Under the pieces are notes generated by a model. The model had not been told where the DNA came from. It searched no databases and saw only the letters and a list, made by a program, of their open reading frames with translations. DNA of 64,000 nucleotides from Dokdonella_A sp044227025 (GTDB taxonomy: Bacteria > Pseudomonadota > Gammaproteobacteria > Xanthomonadales > Rhodanobacteraceae), in assembly GCF_044227025.1 (NCBI RefSeq), contig NZ_JBGAFX010000002.1, forward strand, positions 620,001-684,000, in the 5' to 3' direction. How positions within the stretch are numbered: position 1 is the stretch's first letter; every line of letters starts with the position of its first letter. The translations under genes and the position numbers were made by a program. Shown piece after piece: positions 11,374 to 20,089 of this stretch.

Positions 11374-11934
11374 CTACTCCGCATTCCCCATCGCGCGCCG
11401 CAGCCACGCGCGCGCGAGCTCCCAATCGTGGCGCACGGTGCGCTCGTGGCGTCCGATCTCGTCGGCAATCTGCTGGAACGTGAGGCCGGCGAAGAAGTGC
11501 CACTCGACGATGTTCGCAAGGTCGGGATCGCGCTTGGCCAGGAGGGTCAGCGCCGAATCCAGTTCGAGCGTCTGTTCCGCGGTCGTCGCACCGAGGCCGC
11601 AGGTGTCGATCCCCGTGTGCGCGACGCCACCGCCGCGCTTGGCACGGCTGCGATGACGCGCGTGATCGACCGTGATCTGGCGCATCGCGCGCGCGGCGAG
11701 CGCGAAGAAATGCGAGCGATTCTGGATTCGGTCGACATGGCCGGCCTCGAGCTTGAGGTACAGCTCGGACACCAGCGCAGTCGGCGACATCGTCGAACCC
11801 TGCGCCAGCGCGCTCTGCCGCCGCGCGCAGCGCTTGAGTTCGTCGTAGACCAGCGCATAGGCCGCATCCTGAGCGGCCGCGTCACCCGAGTTCGCGGCAT
11901 TCAGCAGCTCGGTCAGCGCGGGTCCGCCAGGCAT
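11374..11934 (-). CDS. ECF-type RNA polymerase sigma factor (TIGR02999-like)
   Basis: The 186-residue protein has sigma region 2 (ALVSELYLKLEAGH, RSHFFALAARAMRQITVDHAR) and a C-terminal region 4 helix-turn-helix (LTFQQIADEIGRHERTVRHDWELARAWLRRAM). The pattern fits the ECF group that has no classical anti-sigma factor and is usually adjacent to Ser/Thr kinases. Its stop codon touches the start of the kinase gene, which supports an operon. Target genes are not identifiable here. The divergent secreted beta-helix gene is one candidate by position. Confidence 0.9.
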   Translation of the reverse strand: MPGGPALTELLNAANSGDAAAQDAAYALVYDELKRCARRQSALAQGSTMSPTALVSELYLKLEAGHVDRIQNRSHFFALAARAMRQITVDHARHRSRAKRGGGVAHTGIDTCGLGATTAEQTLELDSALTLLAKRDPDLANIVEWHFFAGLTFQQIADEIGRHERTVRHDWELARAWLRRAMGNAE

Positions 11935-12020
11935 CCCGTAGTCCCCTTGATCGATCGTCCACGCCCGGATTCCGGTGCGGTCGACGTATTAACCCAGCGG
12001 TATACCACCGGAGAAGGCGC

Positions 12021-13100
12021 ATGTCCGCTTCAACCCGTCCATCAGCCTGTCCCGGAACGTCGCTTCGGAACGGGACCGCGCCTGCCCTTGCCCTGATCCT
12101 GTCGTTCACTGCCGTCGATGCCACGGCACACGACTTCTGCGTGTCGACCGCCGCGCAATTGCAGAACGCGCTCGATGCCGTGTCCGACGGCGGCGCCTAC
12201 GTCGACGAGCAGAGCCTCATCAGGATCGTTCAAGGCACCTACCTGACCGGCAGCGCGACCTCGAACGGGCCGTTTTTTTCCAACGCCTCCACCAGCACCG
12301 CCCAGCTGACGATCTACGGCGGCTACTCGGCCGGCTGCAGCGGCGACCGTCACCCCGCTTCCAGCACGATCCTCGACGGCCATGGCGCCAACGGCGTGAT
12401 GATCCTGCGCCGCCCGAACGGCAAGATCGCGGTCACCCACCTGACCTTCCAGAATGGCCACGGCGATCTCGGTGCCGGCCTGCAGATCAACCATCTCGCC
12501 ACCGTCAATGCTCCGGTCGACATCGACAGCGTGATCATCCGCAACAACCATGCGACGGCCGACGCCGGCGGCCTGTACGCCTCGGGCGCAAGTGCGTCGC
12601 CCTACAACTCGATCTACGTCGAGAACGTCCTGATCGCCGACAACAGCACCGACTCCGACTACGGCGGGGCCTATCTGACCGGATACGGATACTCGGTGCA
12701 TGTCGGCCACAGCACGATCTCGCGCAACACCTCGCCCGCGGGCACGACCGGCGGTTTGTATTGCGGTGGCAACAATACCTGCGGTGTCTACGACACGATC
12801 GCCTGGAACAACACCAACGTCGGCCTCTACATGGACACGACCAATTCGCTCGTGTGCGACGACTACGGCACCAGCGGCGGCATTCCGCCGGGCTACGAAT
12901 CGGGCAACCTGTCCGTTCCTCCGCAATTCGTCGATGCCGCAGCCGGTGACTACCACCTGGGCGCAGCCTCGCCCCTGTTCGGGCTATGCGGCGGCGAACC
13001 GTTCGGGCGCGACCTCGACGACCATGCCTACCCCGGCAGTGGCGGCACCGACGTGGGCGCCTACGAGGACACCATCTTTGTCGACGGAGCCGACGGCTGA
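12021..13100 (+). CDS. Secreted parallel beta-helix repeat protein
   Basis: The 359-residue protein starts at ATG 12021 with GGAGAAGG upstream. An N-terminal hydrophobic stretch (APALALILSFTAVDATAHD) looks like a signal peptide. The body is rich in G, N, T and S with recurring VIIRNN, VLIADNST and STISRNTS turns, typical of right-handed beta-helix (PbH1, choice-of-anchor type) proteins. The end VGAYEDTIFVDGADG resembles the FxDGFE-like terminus seen in other secreted proteins of this group. It is divergent from the sigma factor gene. A surface adhesin or carbohydrate-binding role is possible but unproven. Confidence 0.75.
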   Translation: MSASTRPSACPGTSLRNGTAPALALILSFTAVDATAHDFCVSTAAQLQNALDAVSDGGAYVDEQSLIRIVQGTYLTGSATSNGPFFSNASTSTAQLTIYGGYSAGCSGDRHPASSTILDGHGANGVMILRRPNGKIAVTHLTFQNGHGDLGAGLQINHLATVNAPVDIDSVIIRNNHATADAGGLYASGASASPYNSIYVENVLIADNSTDSDYGGAYLTGYGYSVHVGHSTISRNTSPAGTTGGLYCGGNNTCGVYDTIAWNNTNVGLYMDTTNSLVCDDYGTSGGIPPGYESGNLSVPPQFVDAAAGDYHLGAASPLFGLCGGEPFGRDLDDHAYPGSGGTDVGAYEDTIFVDGADG

Positions 13101-13234
13101 CCGGGTCGCCGCGTGGTTGGCGAGCCAAGGCGCAAAACCCTGCCGAATCCGCGACTAACGTCGCGAAATTGACACGCAACATCAGATAGCGTCCACTCCG
13201 GCCCGGGCGCCTTGCCCGCGGGTGGAAAGCCGCC

Positions 13235-13948
13235 ATGTTCCGTATCCTGGTCGCCAACAGCAAAGGCGGTTGCGGCAAGACCACGCTGACCACGACGCTG
13301 GCCGGGTACTACGCGCGCAGCGGCAAGCGCACCACCCTGGTCGATTGCGATCCGCAGGGGTCCTCGCTCGCCTGGTGCGGCCTGCGCGCCTCGCACCTCG
13401 CACCGCTGCATGCGCTCGCCAGCAACGACCCCACCTACGGGCTCACGGCCGGCTGGCTGCTGCGCATCCCTGCGGCGACCGAAGTCCTCATGATCGATAC
13501 GCCCGCCGGCCTGCGCGCGCACGAGTTCGAACGTTTCGTGCGCCACGCCGACGTCGTGCTGGTGCCGGTCGTGCCGTCGCCGATCGACCTGCGCGCGACG
13601 CTGGCTTTCCTCGACGTGGTACGCAAGCTCGCCGAGGTGCGCAGCGGTCGCGTACGCGTCGCACTGATCGCGAACCGCCTGCGCGAGCGCACGAACTCGG
13701 CCAAGCAGCTCGATTCCACCCTCGACCGCCTGACCGAAGCGGCAATGATCCGCGTGCGCGACTCGCAGGCCTACGTCGGCCTCGCCGACAGCGGCCGCTG
13801 CATTTTCGACGACGACAGCAGCACTTCGCGCGCGCATCGCGAGGACTGGAGTCCGCTGCTGCAGTGGCTCGACAAGCGTGCCGCCGACCAGTTGCCGCGC
13901 GGCAATGTCACGCCGTTGCCGACCTCGGCGCAGCGGGTCGGCAACTAG
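13235..13948 (+). CDS. Orphan ParA/MinD-type ATPase
   Basis: The 237-residue P-loop ATPase has a deviant Walker A, KGGCGKTTLT (KGGxGKT), Walker A' region LVDCDPQGSS and Walker B LMIDTPAG. These define the ParA/MipZ family, whose dimers position DNA or protein cargo. No ParB or parS site is visible next to it, and it is not near other segregation genes, so the cargo is unknown. The C-terminus is polar and unremarkable. The nearest same-strand gene, the beta-helix protein, ends 134 bp upstream and is probably unrelated. Confidence 0.88.
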   Translation: MFRILVANSKGGCGKTTLTTTLAGYYARSGKRTTLVDCDPQGSSLAWCGLRASHLAPLHALASNDPTYGLTAGWLLRIPAATEVLMIDTPAGLRAHEFERFVRHADVVLVPVVPSPIDLRATLAFLDVVRKLAEVRSGRVRVALIANRLRERTNSAKQLDSTLDRLTEAAMIRVRDSQAYVGLADSGRCIFDDDSSTSRAHREDWSPLLQWLDKRAADQLPRGNVTPLPTSAQRVGN

Positions 13949-14076
13949 TCCCACACCCGAGCCATCCGCGAACTCAAACCGCTTGCGTTGAAGCCGCAGC
14001 CATACGCAGTCCGCACCGGCGCCGCGGCCGAACGCCAGGCTGCACTGAAGTCGTGACATGCCCGAAAATCCGGGCA

Positions 14077-15990
14077 TCAAAGCCCGCGCGCGATCCTGAA
14101 TCCCACGCGCGCGCTGCGCGTGTCGCTGCGGGCGGCGAGGCGGAACGCCGAGCGCACCTGGTCAGGATCGCTGCCCCACGAACCGCCGCGGACGACGTGG
14201 CGTTCGCAGCCGGGGTTGATCCATGCGCTGCTGTCGCGCGGCGCACGCGTGTAGTTGTCGTGCCAGCAATCGTCGACCCATTCCGACACGTTGCCTTCCA
14301 TGTCGAACAGTCCGAAGCGATCAGGCGGGAACGAACGCACCGGCGCCGGCCCCCAGTAGCCATCACTGTAGCGCGGGAACGCGCTGGTCCAGCTGCGCTT
14401 GCTCGGCGAGCGGTCGCCCTCGCCGGTGAAGTTGCCGACGACCCGGTCGGGATCGCCATCGCCCCAGGTGAAGCGCGCCGTCGAGCCCGCACGCAACGCG
14501 TATTCGAACTCCGCTTCGGTCGGCAGGCGGTACGCCTTGCCGGTGCGCGCCGACAGCCAGCCTACATAGGCCTGCGCGTCGTTCCATGACACATTGATCA
14601 CCGGCAGGTTGTCCTTCGCGCGTTCGCCGCGGTAGTCGTTGCGCCAGTCCATGCCGCGGCGGTCGGAGATGCGCCCGGAAACCTCTTCGTACACGCTGCC
14701 CGATCCCGCTTTCTCGGCATCGCTGACGTATTTCGTCGCCGCGACGAATTCGCGGAACTGACCCACGCTGACTTCGGTCTGGCCAATCGCGTAGCCGTTG
14801 CTGATGCGCACGCGCCGTTGAGGCTCCTCGCTGTCCTGATGGCCGGCCTCGTCGGCCGGCGAACCCATGACGAACGTGCCGGTCGGCACCACCACGACCG
14901 GCGGCGCGCTGCCCACGACGTCGAGGAAGCGGTCGCGGATCACCTGCCCCGGCGCGAAACTCGCGTACAGGCGCGCATTGCGCAAGCGCAGGTTGAATTC
15001 GTCGATGCCGGCGAGGTCGGCGCTGATGCCCTGCGCTTTCTTCGCCAGTTGCTCGGCGAGATCCGCATTGCCGGAGTCGAGCGCGGAGCGCGCCTGCGCC
15101 AGCACGGTTTCGGCGCGCTGGCGGCGGATGCCTTCGACGCGCGCGCGCGTCTCCAGCAGGGCCGGCGAGCCGGGGCGGATCGCCGACGCCTCGCCGAGCG
15201 TCGCGTCCGCGCCGGCGAAATCGTCCTGCGCTGCCTGTGCCAGCGCGCGATCGAGCGAACCGCGTTCGATCGTCGCGAGGCCGGCATCGGCGAGACGGTT
15301 GCCGGGGTCGAGCTTCATCACCGCGCGGTACACCGCCAATGCGTTGTCGTCGCCGCTCCCGCGCAGATGGCCGCTCTTCACGAGGGTCGCCGCCTTCGCC
15401 AACATCGGCAACACATCATGCAGGGTCTTCGCGCGCGCGCGCAGCTCGGCCATCTGATCGTCCGCATGCGGAAGTTCGGCATAGACCGCGAGATACCGCT
15501 GTACTGCCGCCTCGTCACCGCGGTCGATCGCGGCGAGCGCCCAGTCGTGCACGGCACCGGCTATGCGTTCGAGCGCGGTCTCCGCCTCGACGTTGTGCGG
15601 CGCCGCCACGAGCACCTGGCGATACAGCGCGATCGCATCCTTCGACTCGAATAGCGCGCCCTTTTCCTCCGCGCTGCGGGCGCGCTTGAGGAGGGCAGTC
15701 ACTTCCTTGCTGGTCGCGATCGGCGGCCCCATGCGCACCGCATCGACGTACGAGGTGCCTACTTCGCCTTCGTTCGGCAGCGTGGGCACGCTGGTTGTCG
15801 CTGGCCGCACGGCAGACCAGGTCGGTGGTGTGCCGGCGTAGGGTCCCTGCTGGCCCGCCGCGACCGGCTCCGGGGGCTGCATGTGCAGGATGCCCGGGAA
15901 AAACCGGTACAGCAGCGCAAACGCGATCAACGCGATGCCGGCGGCTCCGCCGAGGGTGTGCTGCTTGCGTGCGACTTCGGGACCGGGCAT
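14077..15990 (-). CDS. FGE/sulfatase-modifying-factor-like protein, membrane-anchored, non-canonical
   Basis: About 637 residues from ATG 15990 (the frame extends further upstream without coding character). One TM segment (GIALIAFALLYRFFPGIL) is near residue 25. A helical repeat region follows with repeated ADAxLGEA/LAEQLAKKA-type units (about 90-380), then a C-terminal FGE-sulfatase fold: VPTGTFVMGSPADE, LPTEAEFEYALRAG, EGNVSEWVDDCWHD, VRGGSWGSDPDQVRSAFR, GFRIARGL. The two cysteines that bind copper in true formylglycine-generating enzymes appear replaced by Ser and Val in GGSWGSDPDQV. It is therefore probably a binding or regulatory member. Divergent from rnd. Confidence 0.85.
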   Translation of the reverse strand: MPGPEVARKQHTLGGAAGIALIAFALLYRFFPGILHMQPPEPVAAGQQGPYAGTPPTWSAVRPATTSVPTLPNEGEVGTSYVDAVRMGPPIATSKEVTALLKRARSAEEKGALFESKDAIALYRQVLVAAPHNVEAETALERIAGAVHDWALAAIDRGDEAAVQRYLAVYAELPHADDQMAELRARAKTLHDVLPMLAKAATLVKSGHLRGSGDDNALAVYRAVMKLDPGNRLADAGLATIERGSLDRALAQAAQDDFAGADATLGEASAIRPGSPALLETRARVEGIRRQRAETVLAQARSALDSGNADLAEQLAKKAQGISADLAGIDEFNLRLRNARLYASFAPGQVIRDRFLDVVGSAPPVVVVPTGTFVMGSPADEAGHQDSEEPQRRVRISNGYAIGQTEVSVGQFREFVAATKYVSDAEKAGSGSVYEEVSGRISDRRGMDWRNDYRGERAKDNLPVINVSWNDAQAYVGWLSARTGKAYRLPTEAEFEYALRAGSTARFTWGDGDPDRVVGNFTGEGDRSPSKRSWTSAFPRYSDGYWGPAPVRSFPPDRFGLFDMEGNVSEWVDDCWHDNYTRAPRDSSAWINPGCERHVVRGGSWGSDPDQVRSAFRLAARSDTRSARVGFRIARGL

Positions 15991-16075
15991 CGTGCCGTGA
16001 TTATCGACGCTCGTCGCCGCGCGGTGAAGCCCACGCGGGCACGGCGTCCACCCTCCGTACAGCAAGGACTCCCGC

Positions 16076-17155
16076 TTGACCGACTGGATCGAACGCAGCG
16101 ACGCATTGCAGGACCTGCTCACCTCCGCACCCACGGTACTCGGACTCGACACCGAGTTCATGCGCACCGACACTTTCCTGCCGCGCCTTGCCCTCGTGCA
16201 GGTGCAGGCCGCAGAGCGCATCGCGCTGGTCGATCCGACTGCCGGCGCCGATCCGGGGCCGCTCGCAGCGGTGCTCGCCGATCCCGCGCGCACGATCGTC
16301 ATGCACAGCGCCGGCGAGGACCTCGAGGCGCTGGCGACGTGGTCGTGCACGATCGGCCACCTGTTCGACACGCAGATCGCCGCCTCGTTCGCCGGCCTCG
16401 GCGCCGGCCTCGGCTATCAGAAGCTCGTGCGCGAGATCACCGCGGTGGAACTGCCGAAGGCGGAAACCCGCTCGGACTGGTTGCGCCGCCCGCTGAGCCC
16501 GCAACAGCTCGACTATGCCGCGCAGGACGTTGCACACCTGCCCGCCCTGCACGCCGAACTCGGTGCGCGACTCGCGCAGCGCGGCTACGTCGCATGGTTC
16601 AAACAGGACTGCGAACGCCTGCTGGAGCGCGCACGCAACCGCGAACCCGATCCCGAACCGCAACTCGGCCTGCGCGGTGCCGCCGACTGGCCGCGCGAGT
16701 CGCAGGCCTTGCTGCGACGCGTGCTGCGCTGGCGCGACCGCACCGCGCGCGCGATCGACCGCCCGCGCTCTTGGCTGGTCGACGACGCACATGCGCTCGA
16801 CCTGTGCGCGCGACCGCCTGCCGACGCCAACGCACTCGCCGAACGCACCCGCGGGCTGCGCGCGTTGCGAAGCGCCCAGCGCGCCGAGCTGTTCGACGTG
16901 CTGCACGCGCCACTGGCCGCCGACGAACTCGAATTCATGCCGATTCCGCACGCGCCGGGGCCGCGCGAAAAGCAGATCGTTTCGGCGCTGAAGGATGCCG
17001 TCGTCGCGCGCGCCAAGGAACTCGACCTCCCCGACGGCCTGCTGTGTGCACGCCGCCACCTCGAAACCCTGCTCGCGACCCGCAGATGGCCAACCTCGCT
17101 CGACGGCTGGCGCCGCGACGTGCTTCATGACGCGTTGATGGCGCGCCTGCCGTAG
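16076..17155 (+). CDS. rnd: Ribonuclease D
   Basis: The 359-residue 3'-5' exoribonuclease is involved in tRNA 3' maturation. The DEDD-y active site is visible as LDTEFMR (DxE), HSAGEDLEAL, and YAAQDVAHL (Tyr plus last Asp). An HRDC domain follows at about 210-290. The start is TTG 16076, with AAGGA 7 nt upstream, and the frame has no better start nearby. Length fits E. coli RNase D (375). It lies between the divergent FGE-like gene and the thr operon leader. Confidence 0.95.
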   Translation: MTDWIERSDALQDLLTSAPTVLGLDTEFMRTDTFLPRLALVQVQAAERIALVDPTAGADPGPLAAVLADPARTIVMHSAGEDLEALATWSCTIGHLFDTQIAASFAGLGAGLGYQKLVREITAVELPKAETRSDWLRRPLSPQQLDYAAQDVAHLPALHAELGARLAQRGYVAWFKQDCERLLERARNREPDPEPQLGLRGAADWPRESQALLRRVLRWRDRTARAIDRPRSWLVDDAHALDLCARPPADANALAERTRGLRALRSAQRAELFDVLHAPLAADELEFMPIPHAPGPREKQIVSALKDAVVARAKELDLPDGLLCARRHLETLLATRRWPTSLDGWRRDVLHDALMARLP

Positions 17156-17203
17156 CGGCGAGGGCCCGGCGGCACGCGCTGCGCGCGTACCGCCCTGCGG
17201 TAA

Positions 17204-17333
17204 GAGCATCGCGGCTTCCACCGCTCCCACGGCAACAAGCTGCTGCAGCCCTTGCTTCCGCGCGCAGGAGCGCGCCGCTCCTACCGGGTCCCCTTCGGCT
17301 GCTTGCAGGGATGCGGGTCGGCCCTCGCGAAAG
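17204..17333. repeat. Truncated copy of the composite intergenic repeat at 44.9-45.6 kb
   Basis: AGAGCATCGCGGCTTCC and GCGCGCAGGAGCGCGCCGCTC also occur at about 45273-45335, and GGGATGCGGG followed by CTCGCGAA resembles the outer arm at 45562-45607. The copy therefore joins the core and one end of that element with the middle missing. It fills most of the gap between rnd and the thr leader. Confidence 0.6.
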
Positions 17334-17383
17334 AGGTAGTCTCGAACCGGCGGAGCGCGACGACCCCACCGCCCGTAGAACCC

Positions 17384-17414
17384 TTGACAGCCCCCGGGGC
17401 GACACCGGCACACT
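17384..17414 (+). promoter_or_regulatory. Candidate thr operon promoter
   Basis: A perfect TTGACA (17384-17389) is followed 17-19 bp later by GGCACACT, a poor -10, ending 7 bp before the leader ATG. Position before thrL fits the operon promoter; the -10 is uncertain. Confidence 0.4.
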
Positions 17415-17421
17415 CGGAACC

Positions 17422-17499
17422 ATGAATCCCGTGCGCACGACGACGAGCACGACCATTACCACGACGACGACCGTGGTACGGGTGCCTGCGCGGGATTGA
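17422..17499 (+). CDS. thrL: thr operon leader peptide
   Basis: A 25-residue ORF whose middle reads RTTTSTTITTTTTVV: ten threonines and one isoleucine within twelve residues. This is the classic composition of the ThrL leader, where ribosome stalling on Thr (and Ile) codons senses charged tRNA. It ends 94 bp before thrA, and the spacer can fold in alternative ways (see the next feature). In enterobacteria ThrL-based attenuation of thrABC is established; here it is inferred from composition and position. Confidence 0.9.
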   Translation: MNPVRTTTSTTITTTTTVVRVPARD

Positions 17500-17513
17500 T
17501 CCTTGAACGCAAT

Positions 17514-17588
17514 GGCCCCGTCCCACGCAAGGGAAGCGGGCCGCAGCGACACGCCCAATCCCTCGCAACGGGGCCTCCCACCGGAGGC
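17514..17588 (+). promoter_or_regulatory. thr attenuator: alternative hairpins, one covering the thrA SD
   Basis: Two mutually exclusive pairings of GGCCCC at 17514-17519 are visible: its GGCCC with GGGCC at 538-542 (helped by CCC 522-524 with GGG 531-533), or with GGGGCC at 570-575. A third hairpin pairs GCCTCC (573-578) with GGAGGC (583-588). The GGAGG in it is the thrA ribosome-binding site, 6 nt before ATG. Only TTT follows, so the last hairpin may block translation rather than end transcription. Confidence 0.65.
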
Positions 17589-17593
17589 TTTCG

Positions 17594-20089
17594 ATGTCCC
17601 GTTCCGCCCCTGTCGCTCCCGTCGCGCCGCCGATGGCCGGTGAAGCCTTCGCCGCGCACAAGTTCGGCGGGTCCAGTCTCGCCGACGCGGCGTGTTTCCG
17701 TCGCGTCGCCGCGATCGTCGACGCACAGGCCGGCCCGTGCCAGCTGGTCGTCGTGTCGGCGATGCGCGGCACCACCGACGCGCTGATCGCTCTCGCCAAC
17801 GATGCGATCGATGCACGCGGAAGCTGGCGTGACGACCATGCGCGACTGCGCGAACGCCACCTCGTGACCGCGCAGGAACTGCTCGGCGGGAGCGCTGCTG
17901 CGATCGGCTGGCTCGACGCCGAATTCGCGCGCCTCGCCCATTTGCTCGATGCACTCGCCGTGCTCGCCACGCCGAACCGCGAGGCGATCGACGCGATCCA
18001 GGGCCTCGGCGAAGTCTGGTCCTCGCGCATCCTTGCCGATCTCTTCATCGCGCAAGGCCGGGCCTGCGCGCGACTCGACGCGCGCGAGGTGCTGCGCATC
18101 GGCCACGGCGAGCTCGGTGCAGTCATCGACTGGGAAACGAGCACCGCGAACTACACGGCGTGGCGCGCGCAGCATGCGCAGCCCTGGTTGGTCGTGACCG
18201 GTTTCGTCGCGCGCACGCGCGAAGGTCGCGATACCGTGCTCGGGCGCAACGGCAGCGACTATTCCGCTGCGATCTTCGCCGCGCTCGCCGACGCGCGCGA
18301 ACTGACCCTGTGGGGCGACACCGACGGCGTGCTGTCGGCCGATCCGCGCCTCGTTCCGGATGCGATCCCGCTCGCAGCACTCAGCTACGACGAAGCCTGC
18401 GAGCTCGCCTACTTCGGCGCCAAGGTGATCCACCCGCAGACCCTGACGCCAGTGATCGCGCGCGGCCTGCCGGTGCGCATCCGCAACACGTTCCGCCCCG
18501 CGCACGCAGGCACCGCGATCGGCCGGCCTGCCGCCGACGCGGCGCGGTCGCCGGTCAAAGGCCTCAGCGCGGTGCAGGGCCTTGCCGTCCTCACCCTCGA
18601 AGGCGCCGGCATGATCGGCGTGCCGGGCACTGCCGAGCGCGCGTTCGGCGCGCTGCATGCGGCAAGCGTGTCGGTCGTGATGATCTCGCAAGGTTCGTCC
18701 GAGCACTCGATCTGCTGCATCGTGCGCGAAGCCGATGCCGCGCGCGCGGAACATGCGCTGCGCCGCGCATTCGTCGCCGAACTCGCGCGCGGCGAGATCG
18801 CCAGCGTCGCCGTCGCCGGCGGCATCAGCGTGCTTGCCGCGGTCGGTGACGGCATGGCCGGCCAGCCCGGCATCGCCGCGCGCCTGTTCGGCGCGCTGGC
18901 TCGATGCGGCGTCAACATCCGCGCGATCGCGCAAGGCGCTTCCGAACGCAACATCTCCGTCGCGGTCGACAGCGCCGACGTCGCCCGCGCCCTGCGCGCC
19001 GCGCACTCCGCGTTCTGGCTGTCGCCGCAGACGCTGTCGATCGGCTTGGTCGGCCCCGGCAAGGTCGGTGCGGCATTGCTCGCGCAGATCGAAGCCGCAC
19101 GTCCGCGCCTGTTGCGCGACCATCAGCTCGACCTGCGCGTGCGCGCGGTCGCGACCAGTCGGCGCCAATGGCTCGGCGAAGCGGACGACGCTGCCGCGTG
19201 GGCAGAACACGCGCACGCGGGCGACGACCTCGACACGCTCACCCGTCATGTGCAGGCCGAGCACCTGCCGCACAGCATCATTATCGATTGCAGCGCGAAC
19301 GACGCGGTCGCCGAACGCTATGCGAGCTGGCTCGCCGCCGGCATACACGTGGTCACGCCGAACAAGCATGCCGGCGCAGGACCACAAGCACGCTGGCGGC
19401 AGATCCGCAATGCCAGCGCGAACGGCGCGCGCTTCCGCTACGAGGCGACCGTAGGCGCCGGCCTGCCGGTGATCTCGACCCTGCGCGACCTGCTCGATAC
19501 CGGCGACGAACTGCTTGCGGTCGAGGGCATTCTTTCGGGTACGCTGGCGTGGCTGTTCAACCGCTACGATGGTTCGGTACCGTTTTCGACGCTCGTGCAC
19601 GAGGCGCACGCGCTCGGCTACACCGAACCCGATCCGCGCGATGACCTGTCCGGCACCGACGTGGCGCGCAAGCTGGTGATCCTCGCGCGCGAGGCCGGAG
19701 TCGGGCTCGAACTCGGCGACGTCGCGGTGGAAAGCCTGGTGCCGGCGTCGCTGCGCACCTCGTCCGCGGAGGAGTTCATGCGCCGCCTGTCCGAATTCGA
19801 TGCCGCCATCGCCGAACGCCACGCGCATGCCCAGGCGAAGGGATGCGTAGTGCGTTACGTCGCGAAGCTCGATCGCGAACGCCGTGCCAGTGTCGGCCTG
19901 GCAGAACTGCCGCACGACCACGCGTTCGCGCACTTGCGCCTGACCGACAACATCGTGCAGTTCAGCACGCGCCGCTACCGCGACAATCCGCTCGTCGTGC
20001 AGGGGCCGGGGGCCGGACCGGAGGTCACCGCCGCCGGCGTGTTCGCCGACCTGCTGCGCGTGGCGGCGAGTGTCGGAGCGCGCCTGTGA
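17594..20089 (+). CDS. thrA: Bifunctional aspartate kinase / homoserine dehydrogenase I
   Basis: The 831-residue fusion has the usual ThrA length. The aspartokinase half has HKFGGSSL near residue 22 and GRNGSDYSAAI near 220. Central ACT regions (about 320-460) should bind threonine for feedback control. The homoserine dehydrogenase half starts at IGLVGPGKVGAALL (NAD(P) loop, about 475) and has EATVGAGLPVISTL with the catalytic region after it. It performs the first and third steps from aspartate to threonine. Its stop overlaps thrB as GTGA. SD is GGAGG. Confidence 0.97.
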   Translation: MSRSAPVAPVAPPMAGEAFAAHKFGGSSLADAACFRRVAAIVDAQAGPCQLVVVSAMRGTTDALIALANDAIDARGSWRDDHARLRERHLVTAQELLGGSAAAIGWLDAEFARLAHLLDALAVLATPNREAIDAIQGLGEVWSSRILADLFIAQGRACARLDAREVLRIGHGELGAVIDWETSTANYTAWRAQHAQPWLVVTGFVARTREGRDTVLGRNGSDYSAAIFAALADARELTLWGDTDGVLSADPRLVPDAIPLAALSYDEACELAYFGAKVIHPQTLTPVIARGLPVRIRNTFRPAHAGTAIGRPAADAARSPVKGLSAVQGLAVLTLEGAGMIGVPGTAERAFGALHAASVSVVMISQGSSEHSICCIVREADAARAEHALRRAFVAELARGEIASVAVAGGISVLAAVGDGMAGQPGIAARLFGALARCGVNIRAIAQGASERNISVAVDSADVARALRAAHSAFWLSPQTLSIGLVGPGKVGAALLAQIEAARPRLLRDHQLDLRVRAVATSRRQWLGEADDAAAWAEHAHAGDDLDTLTRHVQAEHLPHSIIIDCSANDAVAERYASWLAAGIHVVTPNKHAGAGPQARWRQIRNASANGARFRYEATVGAGLPVISTLRDLLDTGDELLAVEGILSGTLAWLFNRYDGSVPFSTLVHEAHALGYTEPDPRDDLSGTDVARKLVILAREAGVGLELGDVAVESLVPASLRTSSAEEFMRRLSEFDAAIAERHAHAQAKGCVVRYVAKLDRERRASVGLAELPHDHAFAHLRLTDNIVQFSTRRYRDNPLVVQGPGAGPEVTAAGVFADLLRVAASVGARL

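Noticed and set aside
17456..19933. 825-codon open frame antisense to thrA
   Set aside because: ThrA motifs are complete on the plus strand; the antisense frame has no recognisable domain.
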